Source: Cereibacter_A sp052244495 (lineage in GTDB: Bacteria > Pseudomonadota > Alphaproteobacteria > Rhodobacterales > Rhodobacteraceae). Taken from it: a stretch of 64,000 nucleotides of DNA. Numbering within the stretch: position 1 is the stretch's first letter; each line of letters opens with the position of its first letter. Below the pieces are notes generated by a model. The model did not search any database, had not been told where the DNA came from, and was given only the letters and a program-made list of their open reading frames with translations. The stretch is taken from assembly GCA_052244495.1 (NCBI GenBank), contig JBQPXH010000007.1; one strand, 5' to 3'. A program made the translations under genes and the position numbers. This document shows positions 25,631-34,852 of the stretch, in pieces.

Positions 25631-27372
25631 CAGTGCGAATCCTTTCCCACCGGAGCCCCGCGGCAGCCCTTGAGGAAATCGAGGTCCGCCCCCGTGTCTG
25701 CGCCTTCGACATGGGTCTGGTGCAGCCAGGCATAGCCGCCCTGCGGCCGGTCGCCCGGCGGCTGCCATGCGGCAAGCCGCGCGGCCAGCTCCTCGTCCGG
25801 AACCTCGAGGTGCAGCCGCCGGTTCGGCACGTCGAGCTCGATCATGTCGCCATCGCGCACCACGGCCAGAGGCCCGCCGGCCGCAGCCTCGGGCGAGGTA
25901 TGCAGCACGACCGTCCCATAGGCCGTCCCCGACATCCGCGCGTCCGAGATCCGCACCATGTCGGTGATACCCTTGCGCAGTACCTTGGGCGGCAGGCCCA
26001 TGTTGCCCACCTCGGCCATGCCGGGATAGCCCTTCGGCCCGCAGTTCTTCAGCACCATCACGCAGGTCTCGTCGATGTCGAGCGCCTCGTCGGCGATGCG
26101 GGCCTTGTAGTCGTCGATGTCCTCGAAGACGACGGCGCGGCCCCGGTGCACCATCAGAGCAGGCGTCGCCGCCGAGGGCTTCAGCACCGCCCCCTTCGGC
26201 GCAAGGTTTCCCTTCAGCACCGCCACCCCGCCCGAAGCCGCGAGCGCGCGATCCACCGGCAGGATCACGTCCTCGTCGTGGTTCACCACGTCCCTCACCT
26301 GCTCCCACATCGTCTCGCCCGAGACGGTCAGCGCATCGCGGTTGAGCAGCCCCGCCTCGCCCAGCCGCTTCAGCACCACCGGCAGGCCGCCGGCGTAGAA
26401 GAACTCCTCCATCAGATACTTGCCCGAGGGCATCAGGTTCACCACCGTCGGCACGTCGCGCCCGCAGCGGTCCCAGTCGTCGAGCGTGAGATCCACCCCC
26501 ACCCGTCCCGCGATGGCCAGCAGATGGATCACCGCGTTGGTCGAGCCGCCGATGGCGGCGTTGGTGCGGATCGCGTTCTCGAAGGCCTGCTTCGTCAGCA
26601 CGTCCGAGGGCTTCAGCTCGTCCTTCACCATCTGCACGATCCGACGCCCCGAGAGCTGCGCCATCACGCGCCTGCGCGAGTCCACCGCCGGGATCGCCGC
26701 GTTGCCCGACAGCGCCATTCCCAGCGCCTCGGCCATGCTCGCCATCGTCGAGGCAGTGCCCATCGTGTTGCAGGAGCCCGCCGATCGGCTCATCGAGGCT
26801 TCGGCCTCGACGAACTCGGCCTGCGTCATCGTCCCGGCCTTCACCGCCTCCGAGAATTTCCACAGATGCGTGCCCGATCCCACCCGCTCGCCGCGGAAAT
26901 AGCCGTTCAGCATCGGACCCCCGGTCACCACGATGGAGGGAAGGTCGGTCGAGGCGGCGGCCATGAGCAGCGACGGCGTGGTCTTGTCGCAGCCCACGAG
27001 CAGCACGCAGCCGTCCATCGGCTGGCCGCGGATCGCCTCTTCCACCGCCATCGCGGCAAGGTTGCGGAACATCATCGCCGTGGGACGGAAGCCGGATTCC
27101 GAGGCCGAGAACACCGGCACCTCGACCGGAAAGCCGCCGGCCTCGTAGATGCCGTGCTTCACCCGCTCGGCGAGGACGTCGAGATGGGCGTTGCAGGGCG
27201 TCAGCTCCGACCAGGTGTTCAGGATGCCGATGACGGGGCGGCCGTCGAACAGGTCGTGGGGGAAGCCCTGGTTCTTCATCCATCCGCGGTGGTAGATCTG
27301 GTCGCGGCCGGAGCCGCCGAACCATTCCTGCGAGCGAAGCCTGCGGGGCCAGGGAGCGGGGGTGAAGGTCAT
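25630..27372 (-). CDS. L-arabonate/D-galactonate-type dehydratase (IlvD/Edd family)
   Basis: A 580-residue iron-sulfur dehydratase. Cluster-binding cysteines lie in VGCDKTTPS and SRSAGSCNTMGTAST, and NTWSELTPCNAHL near the N-terminus is typical of sugar-acid members. It removes water from L-arabonate (and possibly D-galactonate or D-fuconate) to give the 2-keto-3-deoxy acid. The start at 27372 (MTFTPAPW) lies 8 bases after the gguC stop, with a GAGGA site; upstream in-frame codons overlap gguC. Confidence 0.9.
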   Translation of the reverse strand: MTFTPAPWPRRLRSQEWFGGSGRDQIYHRGWMKNQGFPHDLFDGRPVIGILNTWSELTPCNAHLDVLAERVKHGIYEAGGFPVEVPVFSASESGFRPTAMMFRNLAAMAVEEAIRGQPMDGCVLLVGCDKTTPSLLMAAASTDLPSIVVTGGPMLNGYFRGERVGSGTHLWKFSEAVKAGTMTQAEFVEAEASMSRSAGSCNTMGTASTMASMAEALGMALSGNAAIPAVDSRRRVMAQLSGRRIVQMVKDELKPSDVLTKQAFENAIRTNAAIGGSTNAVIHLLAIAGRVGVDLTLDDWDRCGRDVPTVVNLMPSGKYLMEEFFYAGGLPVVLKRLGEAGLLNRDALTVSGETMWEQVRDVVNHDEDVILPVDRALAASGGVAVLKGNLAPKGAVLKPSAATPALMVHRGRAVVFEDIDDYKARIADEALDIDETCVMVLKNCGPKGYPGMAEVGNMGLPPKVLRKGITDMVRISDARMSGTAYGTVVLHTSPEAAAGGPLAVVRDGDMIELDVPNRRLHLEVPDEELAARLAAWQPPGDRPQGGYAWLHQTHVEGADTGADLDFLKGCRGAPVGKDSH

Positions 27373-27380
27373 CTCGGTCC

Positions 27381-28370
27381 TCACAGGGTCTGGACGCTCA
27401 GCGCCGCGTCCGATGCGGGCGCGACGGCGAGCGGATTGCGGAGCGGCAGGCCGAGGGCCGGGCAGTCGATCTCGAAGACGTCTCCGGGCTGGGCGCTGAC
27501 TCCATCGGCGAAGGACAGCGTGGCCGTGCCGAAGAAATGCACATGCAGGTCCCCCGGCCGGCGGAACAGGTCGTACTTGAAATGGTGGTGCTCGAGATTG
27601 GCGAGGCTGTGGCTCATGTTGGCCTCGCCCGACAGGAAGGGCTTCTCCCACAGCACGCGACCGGCGCGCAGGATGCGGCTCCGGCCCTCGACATGGTCGG
27701 GCAGGGGCCCGACGAGCAGCTCGGGACCGAAGGATGCCGGACGCAGCTTGGAATGAGCGAGCCAGAGGTAGTTGCCGCGCTCGGTCACGTGGTCCGAGAA
27801 CTCGTTTCCCAGTGCGAAGCCGAGGCGGACCGGCGTGCCGTCGGGCGCGATCAGGTAGATCCCCGCCACCTCGGGTTCCTCGCCCGCGTCACGCGCGAAG
27901 CCGGGCGAAACCAGCGGCTGGCCCGGAGCCGCAGCCCCGTGACCATTGCCCTTGTAGAACCACTCGGGCTGCACGCCGACGCGGCCGACCGCAGGCCTGC
28001 CGGCCTCGACCCCCATGCGGAACATCTTCATGCTGTCGGTCATCTGCTCGGGATCGGCGGCGGCATGCATCGCGTCGCGGGCGGCGGCCGAGCCGAGGTG
28101 GGTGAGACCGGTGCCGGTCAGGTGCATGTGCGCGGGATCGGGATGATCGACGGGCAGCAGAAGGCGCCCCTCGGCCAGCGCGGCGGCAAGGTCGACCGCC
28201 TCGCCCTGTCCACGGGCCGCGACCTCTGCCGCAAGCGTCCGGTGCCCGGCGAGCGCGGCGCCGGCGAGGTCCAGCACGGTGCGCACACCGGGCACGACAT
28301 GCGCCGTTCCATCGTGGCGGGCTGCAACGTGGCGCGATCCGACGCCGTCGGTGATCTGGGAAAGGAACAT
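27381..28370 (-). CDS. gguC: GguC/AraD1-type fumarylacetoacetate hydrolase-fold protein
   Basis: A 329-residue protein with a C-terminal FAH fold: YKGNGHG, LGFALGNEFSDH and a C-terminal VHFFGTATLSF segment carrying the metal ligands expected in FAH enzymes. GguC is encoded with chvE-gguA-gguB in Agrobacterium. Archaeal 2-keto-3-deoxyarabinonate dehydratase has the same fold, so GguC is a good candidate for that step here (inference). The ATG at 28370, 4 bases after the gguB stop, is chosen because MFLSQITD matches the family start; an ATG at 28403 would overlap gguB. Confidence 0.82.
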   Translation of the reverse strand: MFLSQITDGVGSRHVAARHDGTAHVVPGVRTVLDLAGAALAGHRTLAAEVAARGQGEAVDLAAALAEGRLLLPVDHPDPAHMHLTGTGLTHLGSAAARDAMHAAADPEQMTDSMKMFRMGVEAGRPAVGRVGVQPEWFYKGNGHGAAAPGQPLVSPGFARDAGEEPEVAGIYLIAPDGTPVRLGFALGNEFSDHVTERGNYLWLAHSKLRPASFGPELLVGPLPDHVEGRSRILRAGRVLWEKPFLSGEANMSHSLANLEHHHFKYDLFRRPGDLHVHFFGTATLSFADGVSAQPGDVFEIDCPALGLPLRNPLAVAPASDAALSVQTL

Positions 28371-28374
28371 GACT

Positions 28375-29571
28375 TCAGGCCTGCTTCTGCTTGTTGTAGA
28401 CATCGAAGAACACGGCGGCGAGCAGCACGAGGCCCTTGATGACCTGCTGGTAGTCGATGCCGATGCCCATGATCGACATGCCGTTGTTCATCACACCCAT
28501 GATGAAGGCGCCGACGACCGCGCCCACCACCTTGCCCGATCCGCCGGCCATCGAGGCGCCGCCGATGAAGACGGCGGCGATCACGTCGAGTTCGACCGCG
28601 AAGCCTGCCTTGGGTGTCGCCGTGTTGAGCCGCGCCGCGAAGATCAGCCCGGCGAGCGCCGCCAGAAGCCCCATGTTGGCGAAGGCGAGGAAGGTCAGCC
28701 GCTCGGTCCGGATGCCCGAGAGCTTCGCGGCCTTTCGGTTGCCGCCGAGGGCGTAGATGCGGCGGCCGAGCACGGTGTTCTCGGTCAGGAAGGCATAGAT
28801 GATCGTCAGCACTCCCATCGAGATCAGCACGTTCGGCAGGCCGCGGAAGGTCGCAAGCTTCCACGTCACGAAGAGAAGCGCCCCGGCCACGATCAAGTTG
28901 CGCATCACGAAGAAGGCGGCCGGTTCGTCCTCGAAGCCGTACTGCCGGTTCCGGGCACGGGCGCGCAGGCCGATCCAGAGGATTGCCGCCACCGCCAGGA
29001 CTCCTGCCGCAAGCGCGGTTCCGTTCGGCCGCCCGATGCCGAAGAGGTCCGGAACGAAGCCGGTCGAGAGCAACTGGAAGCTGCGCGGAAAGGGCCCGAC
29101 GGATTGACCAGCCAGTACCCAGAGGGAAAGCCCGCGAAAGACCAGCATCCCCGCCAGCGTGACGATGAACGACGGGATGTGCCAGAACGCCACGAAATAG
29201 CCCTGTGCTGCGCCTATCAGCGCGCCGAGCGCGAGGCAGGCCGGAACCGCCAGTGCCAGCGGCACCTGCCACTGCACGATGAGAACCGCCGCGACCGCGC
29301 CCACGAAGCCCATCACGGATCCCACCGACAGGTCGATGTTGCCCGAGACGATCACCACGAGCATCCCGAGCGCCATGATGATGATGTAGCTGTTCTGCAG
29401 GAACAGGTTGGTGATGTTGACCGGGCGGAGCAGCGTTCCGTCCGTCACGATCTGGAAGAACACCATGATCGCGATCAGCGCGAACAGCAGGCCGTAGTCG
29501 CGCAGGTGGCCCATGAGATAGCTGCCGATCGTGCGGTGCGATGACGTCTCGCGCGAACCCGTCAGATCCAT
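28375..29571 (-). CDS. gguB: multiple-sugar ABC transporter permease (GguB, XylH-like)
   Basis: A 398-residue BPD_transp_2 permease with about ten helices and the VSGNIDLSVGSVMGF motif; it is longer than YtfT/YjfF because of an insertion around residues 175-240. It works with GguA and the ChvE binding protein to import galactose, arabinose and related sugars. AGGAG precedes the ATG at 29571; an apparent extension upstream is noise in the shadow of gguA. Confidence 0.9.
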   Translation of the reverse strand: MDLTGSRETSSHRTIGSYLMGHLRDYGLLFALIAIMVFFQIVTDGTLLRPVNITNLFLQNSYIIIMALGMLVVIVSGNIDLSVGSVMGFVGAVAAVLIVQWQVPLALAVPACLALGALIGAAQGYFVAFWHIPSFIVTLAGMLVFRGLSLWVLAGQSVGPFPRSFQLLSTGFVPDLFGIGRPNGTALAAGVLAVAAILWIGLRARARNRQYGFEDEPAAFFVMRNLIVAGALLFVTWKLATFRGLPNVLISMGVLTIIYAFLTENTVLGRRIYALGGNRKAAKLSGIRTERLTFLAFANMGLLAALAGLIFAARLNTATPKAGFAVELDVIAAVFIGGASMAGGSGKVVGAVVGAFIMGVMNNGMSIMGIGIDYQQVIKGLVLLAAVFFDVYNKQKQA

Positions 29572-29657
29572 TCTGAACTCCTGTTCGGTAATATGTGCCG
29601 CAAGCGGCGACTTCGGCCCGTGCGAGGCGGCGGCGCGGCTCCGCCGAGTGAAGAAGC

Positions 29658-31175
29658 CTATTCGGTGACGATCAGCGACATGATCCGCTCCTGGCTTGCC
29701 TCGGCGGCGGAAAGCTCGCCGACGAAGGTTCCCTCGCTCATCACGTAGATGCGGTCGCACATGCCCAGCAGTTCGGGCATCTCGGAAGAGATCATGAGCA
29801 CCGCCTTGCCGGATCGGCTGAGCTCGTTGATGATGCCGTAGATCTCGAACTTGGCGCCGACATCGATGCCCCGCGTCGGCTCGTCGAGGATCAGCACCTC
29901 CGGCTCGGCGAAAAGCCATTTCGACAGCACGACCTTCTGCTGGTTGCCGCCCGAGAGGTTCATCACCTTCTGGAAGACCGAGGGCGTGCGGATGTTCATG
30001 GCCGAGCGGAATCCCTCGGCCACCGTGGTTTCGCGCGCCTCGGTGATGACCCCGCTGGTCGAGACCGCACCGAGATTGGCCAGCGTCACGTTGCGCTGGA
30101 TGGTTTCCTCGAGGATGAGACCCAGCGACTTGCGATCCTCGGTGACATAGGCAAGGCCCGCGTCGATGGCCCGGCTGACCGTCGAGACATCCACCGGGCG
30201 GCCGTGAACCCGCGCCTCGCCCCTGATGTTCCGGCCATAGCTCTGGCCGAAGAGGCTCATGGCCAGCTCGGTCCGCCCGCATCCCATCAGGCCCGCGATC
30301 CCCACCACCTCGCCGGCCCGCACTGCAAGGTTCACGTCATGGATCACCTGACGGCCGGCGTGCTCGGGGTGGAAGACCGACCAGTCCCGCAGTTCCAGCA
30401 CCACCTCGCCCGCGCGGCGTTCCCGCGCGGGGTAACGGTGCGCCATGTCGCGGCCGACCATGTCGCGCACGATCCGGTCCTCGGTGATGCCGGCGGAGGC
30501 ATCGAGGGTCGACACCGTGGCCCCGTCGCGGATCACCGTCACCGTGTCGGCTATGCGGCGCACCTCGTTCAGCTTGTGGCTGATGATGATCGAGGTGACG
30601 CCCTGCGCCTTCAGTTCGAGAAGCAGGTCGAGCAGGGCCTGGCTGTCCTGCTCGGAAAGCGCCGCCGTCGGCTCGTCCAGGATCAGCAGCCGGACGTCCT
30701 TGGACAGCGCCTTGGCGATTTCGACCAGCTGCTGCTTGCCGACGCCGAGGCTGTCCACCTTCGTGCCCGGAGGCTCCCTGAGCCCGACCTTGCGCAGCAG
30801 AGCCTCGGTCTGGCGATAGGTCTCGGGCCAGTTGATCACGCCGCCCCTCGCGCGCTCGTTGCCGAGGAAAAGGTTTTCCGCTATCGAGAGCAGCGGGACG
30901 AGGGCCAGTTCCTGGTGGATGATGATGATGCCCCTTCGCTCGCTGTCCGAGATGTCGCGGAAGGCCGCAAGCGCACCGTCGTAGTGGATCTCTCCCTCGT
31001 AGCTGCCCGCAGGATAGACGCCCGAGAGCACCTTCATCAGCGTGGACTTGCCGGCGCCGTTCTCGCCCACCAGCGCGTGGATCTCGCCGCTCCGGACCGA
31101 GAGGTTGACCCCGTCGAGCGCCTTCACGCCGGGAAACGTCTTGGTGATGGAGCGCATCTCGAGCAGCGCCGTCAT
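29658..31175 (-). CDS. gguA: multiple-sugar ABC transporter double ATPase (GguA)
   Basis: A 505-residue fused ATPase. Domain 1: GENGAGKST, then LLILDEPTAALS. Domain 2: degenerate Walker A GLMGCGRTE, signature LSGGNQQKVVLSKWL and LILDEPTRGIDV. This is the arrangement of XylG/AraG/MglA proteins. It lies between chvE and gguB, 78 bases after chvE with a strong hairpin in the gap and 86 bases before gguB. Confidence 0.92.
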   Translation of the reverse strand: MTALLEMRSITKTFPGVKALDGVNLSVRSGEIHALVGENGAGKSTLMKVLSGVYPAGSYEGEIHYDGALAAFRDISDSERRGIIIIHQELALVPLLSIAENLFLGNERARGGVINWPETYRQTEALLRKVGLREPPGTKVDSLGVGKQQLVEIAKALSKDVRLLILDEPTAALSEQDSQALLDLLLELKAQGVTSIIISHKLNEVRRIADTVTVIRDGATVSTLDASAGITEDRIVRDMVGRDMAHRYPARERRAGEVVLELRDWSVFHPEHAGRQVIHDVNLAVRAGEVVGIAGLMGCGRTELAMSLFGQSYGRNIRGEARVHGRPVDVSTVSRAIDAGLAYVTEDRKSLGLILEETIQRNVTLANLGAVSTSGVITEARETTVAEGFRSAMNIRTPSVFQKVMNLSGGNQQKVVLSKWLFAEPEVLILDEPTRGIDVGAKFEIYGIINELSRSGKAVLMISSEMPELLGMCDRIYVMSEGTFVGELSAAEASQERIMSLIVTE

Positions 31176-31221
31176 GTCCGGTCTCCGAAGCTGGCAGTGG
31201 CTGCGGCACGTGCTGCCCCAT

Positions 31222-31245
31222 GGCGCCTGCCCGGAGGCAGGCGCC
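31222..31245 (-). terminator. intercistronic stem-loop after chvE
   Basis: A perfect 10-bp stem, GGCGCCTGCC (31222-31231) with GGCAGGCGCC (31236-31245) and a 4-base loop, starts 8 bases after the chvE stop. It lacks a T-run. It probably raises chvE mRNA relative to gguAB. Confidence 0.65.
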
Positions 31246-31253
31246 GGCCGTGC

Positions 31254-32312
31254 TCACTTGATCTGGTCCATGGTGTAGTAGCCCGAATCCACCAGCACCT
31301 TCTCCCAGTTGCTCTCGTCGACCGGGACGGGCTCGAGCAGGTAGGACGGCACCACCTTGACCCCGTTGTCATAGGTTTCGGTGTCGTTGATCTCGGGCTC
31401 GCTGCCCTTCATCATCGCATCGACCATGCCGACCGTGACCCGTGCAAGCTCGCGCGTGTCCTTGAAGATCGTGGAATACTGCTCGCCCGCGAGGATCGAC
31501 TTGACCGAGGGCACCTCGGCGTCCTGACCCGTCACGATGGGCATCGCAAGATCGCCAGAGCCGTAGCCGACGCCCTTGAGCGAGGACAGGATGCCGATGG
31601 ACAGCCCGTCATAGGGCGAGAGCACCCCGTTCACGCGCTCGTCCGTGTAATTGGCGGAAAGCAGGTTATCCATGCGGGACTGGGCCACCGCCCCGTCCCA
31701 GCGCAGCGTTCCGACCTTGTCCATGCCGGTCTGGCCCGAGGGGATGGCCACGTCACCCGCGTCGATCATCGGCTGCAGCACGCTCATCGCGCCGTCGTAG
31801 AAGAAATAGGCGTTGTTGTCGTCGGGCGAGCCGCCGAACAGTTCGACGTTCCACGGCTTCACGTCCGGGAAGCGGTCCTTCAGGCCGGCGACGAGGCTTT
31901 CGGCCTGCTGCACGCCGACCTGGAAATTGTCGAAGGTGGCGTAATAGTCGACATTCCCGCTGTCGCGGATCAGGCGGTCGTAGGCGATGACCTTGATGTC
32001 CGAGGCAGCCGCGTTCTCGAGCGCATTCGACAGCGTCGTGCCGTCGATGGCGGCGATGACCAGCACGTTGACGCCCTTGGTGATCATGTTCTCGATCTGG
32101 GCGAGCTGGTTCGGGATGTCGTCCTCGGCATATTGCAGGTCCGTCTCGTAACCTGCGGCCTTGAACTGTTCGACCATCGAATTGCCGTCCGAGATCCAGC
32201 GGGCCGACGACTTGGTGGGCATCGAGATGCCGACGGTCCCCTCGGCCGCTGCGGGCATGGCAAAGCAGGTCACGCACATCGCCAGCGCCGTGGCGACGGT
32301 TCCGATTTTCAT
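31254..32312 (-). CDS. chvE: multiple-sugar periplasmic binding protein ChvE
   Basis: A 352-residue exported protein with a Sec signal to about residue 23 (AAAEG). The mature part has ISMPTKSSARWISDG, DRLIRDSGNVDYY and SGQTGMDKVG-type motifs of ChvE/XylF. ChvE binds galactose, glucose, arabinose and, in Agrobacterium, links sugar to VirA signalling; no vir genes are here. It is the first gene of the minus-strand block and diverges from a LysR gene across 150 bp. Confidence 0.92.
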   Translation of the reverse strand: MKIGTVATALAMCVTCFAMPAAAEGTVGISMPTKSSARWISDGNSMVEQFKAAGYETDLQYAEDDIPNQLAQIENMITKGVNVLVIAAIDGTTLSNALENAAASDIKVIAYDRLIRDSGNVDYYATFDNFQVGVQQAESLVAGLKDRFPDVKPWNVELFGGSPDDNNAYFFYDGAMSVLQPMIDAGDVAIPSGQTGMDKVGTLRWDGAVAQSRMDNLLSANYTDERVNGVLSPYDGLSIGILSSLKGVGYGSGDLAMPIVTGQDAEVPSVKSILAGEQYSTIFKDTRELARVTVGMVDAMMKGSEPEINDTETYDNGVKVVPSYLLEPVPVDESNWEKVLVDSGYYTMDQIK

Positions 32313-32462
32313 GATTTTCCTCCCTGAGCCGGGGCTGACCCTCCCAGCCGCCCCTCGCGAGCCTCTCGATCGAGCGAGGCCGCACCGAAGTCCTAATTCG
32401 ACTTCGCATATCCGTAAAATTACTTTACTGCCGTTCTACATATCAATGATGGTAACACTTCG
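32313..32462. promoter_or_regulatory. divergent promoter region chvE / gbpR-like LysR
   Basis: The 150-bp spacer contains an AT-rich core (about 32393-32460, with several TAAAAT/TTTACT-like runs) unusual for this genome. It must carry both divergent promoters and probably the operator of the LysR protein; I could not single out one convincing T-N11-A dyad. Confidence 0.5.
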
Positions 32463-33407
32463 ATGACCGACCTCGCTCTGGGGCTGAAACCCGTCCAGCT
32501 GCGCCTGATCGCTGCCATCGCCCGGCATGGTCAGTTGCAGGTCGCGGCCACCGAGACCGCCATGACCCAGCCGGCCGCCTCGCGGATGCTGTCCGAGATC
32601 GAGCGGATCGTCGGCGCGCCGCTCTTCCTGCGCCGGCCGAGGGGCATGGAGCCGACCGAGACGGGGCTCGTCGTCGCCCGCCGGGCCGCCTCGATGCTGC
32701 GCGAGATGCGGATCATGGCGGCCGAGGTGCGGGCGCTGCGCGAAGGCCTCGGCGGGTCGGTCCGCATCGGGGCCGTCACCGGGCCGGCCGTCGGCTACCT
32801 CGTTCCGGCGATCCGCGAAGTGAAGCGGATGGCGCCCGGCGCCAGCATCACCGTCGATGTCGCGCCCTCGCGCCAGTTGCTGCGCGACCTCGCCACCGGA
32901 GCGCTCGATTTCGCCATCGCGCGCATCCTGCCCGAGTTCGAGAGCCGCGAGTTCGAGATCGAGCCGATGCGGGACGAATCCGTGTCGCTTCTGGTCCGCA
33001 GCGACCATCCGCTGTCGCGGGCGGCCAGCGTCACCCTGACCGAGCTGTCCGATTATCCCTGGGTCATGCAGGAGCGGGGCGCGCCGATCCGCGAGGCCCT
33101 GCTGGACGCCTTCGGCGCCGTCGGCCTGCCCGAGCCGCGCGACATCGTCAACAGCGCCTCGCTGCTGCTGATGATCGCCTATCTCACGCGCAGCGACGCG
33201 ATTGCGCCGATTTCGGAGGAGGTGGTCCAGCTTCTGACCCATGCGCCGGTCGGCGCGCGCTTCGCGACGCTGCGCGTGGACCGCGCCATCCGGGTCTCTC
33301 CCTATTACATGCTGCGGCTGAAGGGCCGGCCGATGCTGCCGTTGGCCGAGCGGCTTCGGTCGCTCGTGCTGGCCGAGGCCAGCGCCGCCGGCCTGCCCGG
33401 GTCCTGA
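32463..33407 (+). CDS. gbpR: LysR-family regulator, GbpR-like
   Basis: A 314-residue LysR protein: N-terminal helix-turn-helix (about residues 10-70, LIAAIARHGQLQVAATETAMTQPAASRMLSEIE broken by the turn) and a substrate-binding domain from about 95. GbpR in Agrobacterium is divergent from chvE and activates it in the presence of galactose or arabinose; the same arrangement here supports that role. The start ATG has no strong ribosome site and lies at the edge of the shared promoter region. Confidence 0.82.
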   Translation: MTDLALGLKPVQLRLIAAIARHGQLQVAATETAMTQPAASRMLSEIERIVGAPLFLRRPRGMEPTETGLVVARRAASMLREMRIMAAEVRALREGLGGSVRIGAVTGPAVGYLVPAIREVKRMAPGASITVDVAPSRQLLRDLATGALDFAIARILPEFESREFEIEPMRDESVSLLVRSDHPLSRAASVTLTELSDYPWVMQERGAPIREALLDAFGAVGLPEPRDIVNSASLLLMIAYLTRSDAIAPISEEVVQLLTHAPVGARFATLRVDRAIRVSPYYMLRLKGRPMLPLAERLRSLVLAEASAAGLPGS

Positions 33408-33716
33408 CGCTGCCAGCCGTGGCCCCGAAACTCTCCTCCAGCACGGACCCTTAACGGCGGGGTCGACGAAGACGCTGCCGTCAAGCCCGGAGCGGCGGCG
33501 GAGAGGCCGACGCCCGCGGACATCTTCCGCGCCTGCGGACGGCCTGCTTCCGGGGCTGTCCTCCTTCTGCGGCAACGGGAAGCAGCGAAATAACATAATG
33601 CCAATGACGGGCAATTTGACGTTTGACGACGGCGACCGGGCGCGCAAGTTTGGGCGCCAGGTCCGGCCGCTGGAACCGTCAGAGCGCAGCGCCGGGCCAC
33701 GACAAGGGAGGAAGAC
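33408..33716. other. 309-bp region between gbpR and tctC
   Basis: No gene seen. Two overlapping TTGACG elements (33616-33621 and 33623-33628) could be -35 sequences for tctC but I find no good -10 partner. The tctC ribosome site GGGAGGAAG is just before 33717. Confidence 0.4.
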
Positions 33717-34721
33717 ATGAAAAGACTTGCCCTCGGTGCGGTGTCCGCACTGGTGATCTCCGCCACCTGCGTCTTCGCGCAGGACTATCCGGAAAAGGAA
33801 ATCCAGGGGATCATCCAATGGGGCGCAGGCGGTTCGACCGACACGGTCATGCGCTCCGTCACGCCCCATGCCGAGGAGACACTGGGCGGCACCGTCGTCA
33901 TGCAGAACATGACGGGCGGGGTGGGCGCCATCGCGCTGAACTACGTGGCCGATGCCGAAGCCGACGGCTACACACTGCTGATGGGCGCGGAAAATCCGCT
34001 GCTCTACAAGGTGATGGGTCTCGGGGACAAGGACTACTCCGACTTCGTCACCATCGGTCTTCTGGCCCGCGGCACGGCGATCCTCGTGGCCAATCAGGAG
34101 GCCCCGTTCGACGACTATGCCGGCATGATGGCCTACATCAAGGAGAACCCCGGCGAGCTGCGGGTGGGGGCGACGGGGCCGGGCGGACTGCCCTCCGTCA
34201 TCACCGCGATGATGAACAGCGTCGAAGGCAAGCTCGACGTGATCTCGGTGCCCTTCGACGGCGACGGTCCGGCGCTTACGGCGCTTCAGGGCGGCGCGAT
34301 CGACGTCATGCCCGCCGTGCTCGGCGCAGCGATCGAGGGCGTCCGCGCCGGCAAGCTGAAACCCCTGGCGATCTTCGACGTGGAGACGCACGAGGCCCTG
34401 CCCGATGTGCCGCTGGTGACCAGCTTCAACGACGGCTACACCAGCTATCTGCCGTGGGGGCCGTTCTTTGGCGTCTTCGTCAAGAAGGGCACGCCCGACG
34501 CGGTGGTCGAGAAGCTCGTGAACGCCTATGGCGCGGCGGCCAAGTCCGAAGATTTCGTCGAGCTGATGGACAACCGGGGCTATACGGTGATGGGCACGAG
34601 CGGCGCCGAGGCGGAAGAGTTTCTTGCCGGCTGGCAGGCGAATACCGTCTGGCTCCTGCAGGATGCGGGCCTTGCCAAGCACTCGCCCGAGGAATTCGGC
34701 ATCTCACGTCCTGGCCAGTGA
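33717..34721 (+). CDS. tctC: tripartite tricarboxylate-type transporter substrate-binding protein (TctC/Bug family)
   Basis: A 334-residue exported binding protein with a Sec signal ending in CVFAQD near residue 22. The Bug-family features YPEKEIQGIIQWGAGGSTD (ligand loop 1) and GATGPGG (loop 2) are present. Ligands are usually di- or tricarboxylates or aromatic acids. First gene of tctC-tctB-tctA-aroE-like, with a 131-base gap and two hairpins before tctB. Confidence 0.9.
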   Translation: MKRLALGAVSALVISATCVFAQDYPEKEIQGIIQWGAGGSTDTVMRSVTPHAEETLGGTVVMQNMTGGVGAIALNYVADAEADGYTLLMGAENPLLYKVMGLGDKDYSDFVTIGLLARGTAILVANQEAPFDDYAGMMAYIKENPGELRVGATGPGGLPSVITAMMNSVEGKLDVISVPFDGDGPALTALQGGAIDVMPAVLGAAIEGVRAGKLKPLAIFDVETHEALPDVPLVTSFNDGYTSYLPWGPFFGVFVKKGTPDAVVEKLVNAYGAAAKSEDFVELMDNRGYTVMGTSGAEAEEFLAGWQANTVWLLQDAGLAKHSPEEFGISRPGQ

Positions 34722-34747
34722 CGCGGACCTGACGACCGCAATCCGGT

Positions 34748-34799
34748 GACCTGCCCGAGCCGCAGGTCCAAGGGCGCCGCCGCGAGCCGGCCGGCGCCC
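34748..34799 (+). terminator. two consecutive stem-loops between tctC and tctB
   Basis: Hairpin 1: GACCTGC (34748-34754) with GCAGGTC (34762-34768). Hairpin 2: GGGCGCCG (34772-34779) with CGGCGCCC (34792-34799). Both stems are perfect, without a T-run. They follow the tctC stop by 26 bases and may limit read-through or protect the tctC message. Confidence 0.6.
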
Positions 34800-34852
34800 G
34801 TCTTACGAGGACCGTCTGACAGGACAGGCGAGCCATCGCGCAAGGAAGAAGA

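Noticed and set aside
25633..27756. 707-codon plus-strand frame with many His
   Set aside because: Exact antisense of the dehydratase and part of gguC; the His richness comes from complementary codons, not from a metal-binding protein.
30204..32327. 707-codon plus-strand frame across gguA and chvE
   Set aside because: Antisense shadow; both overlapped genes are certain.
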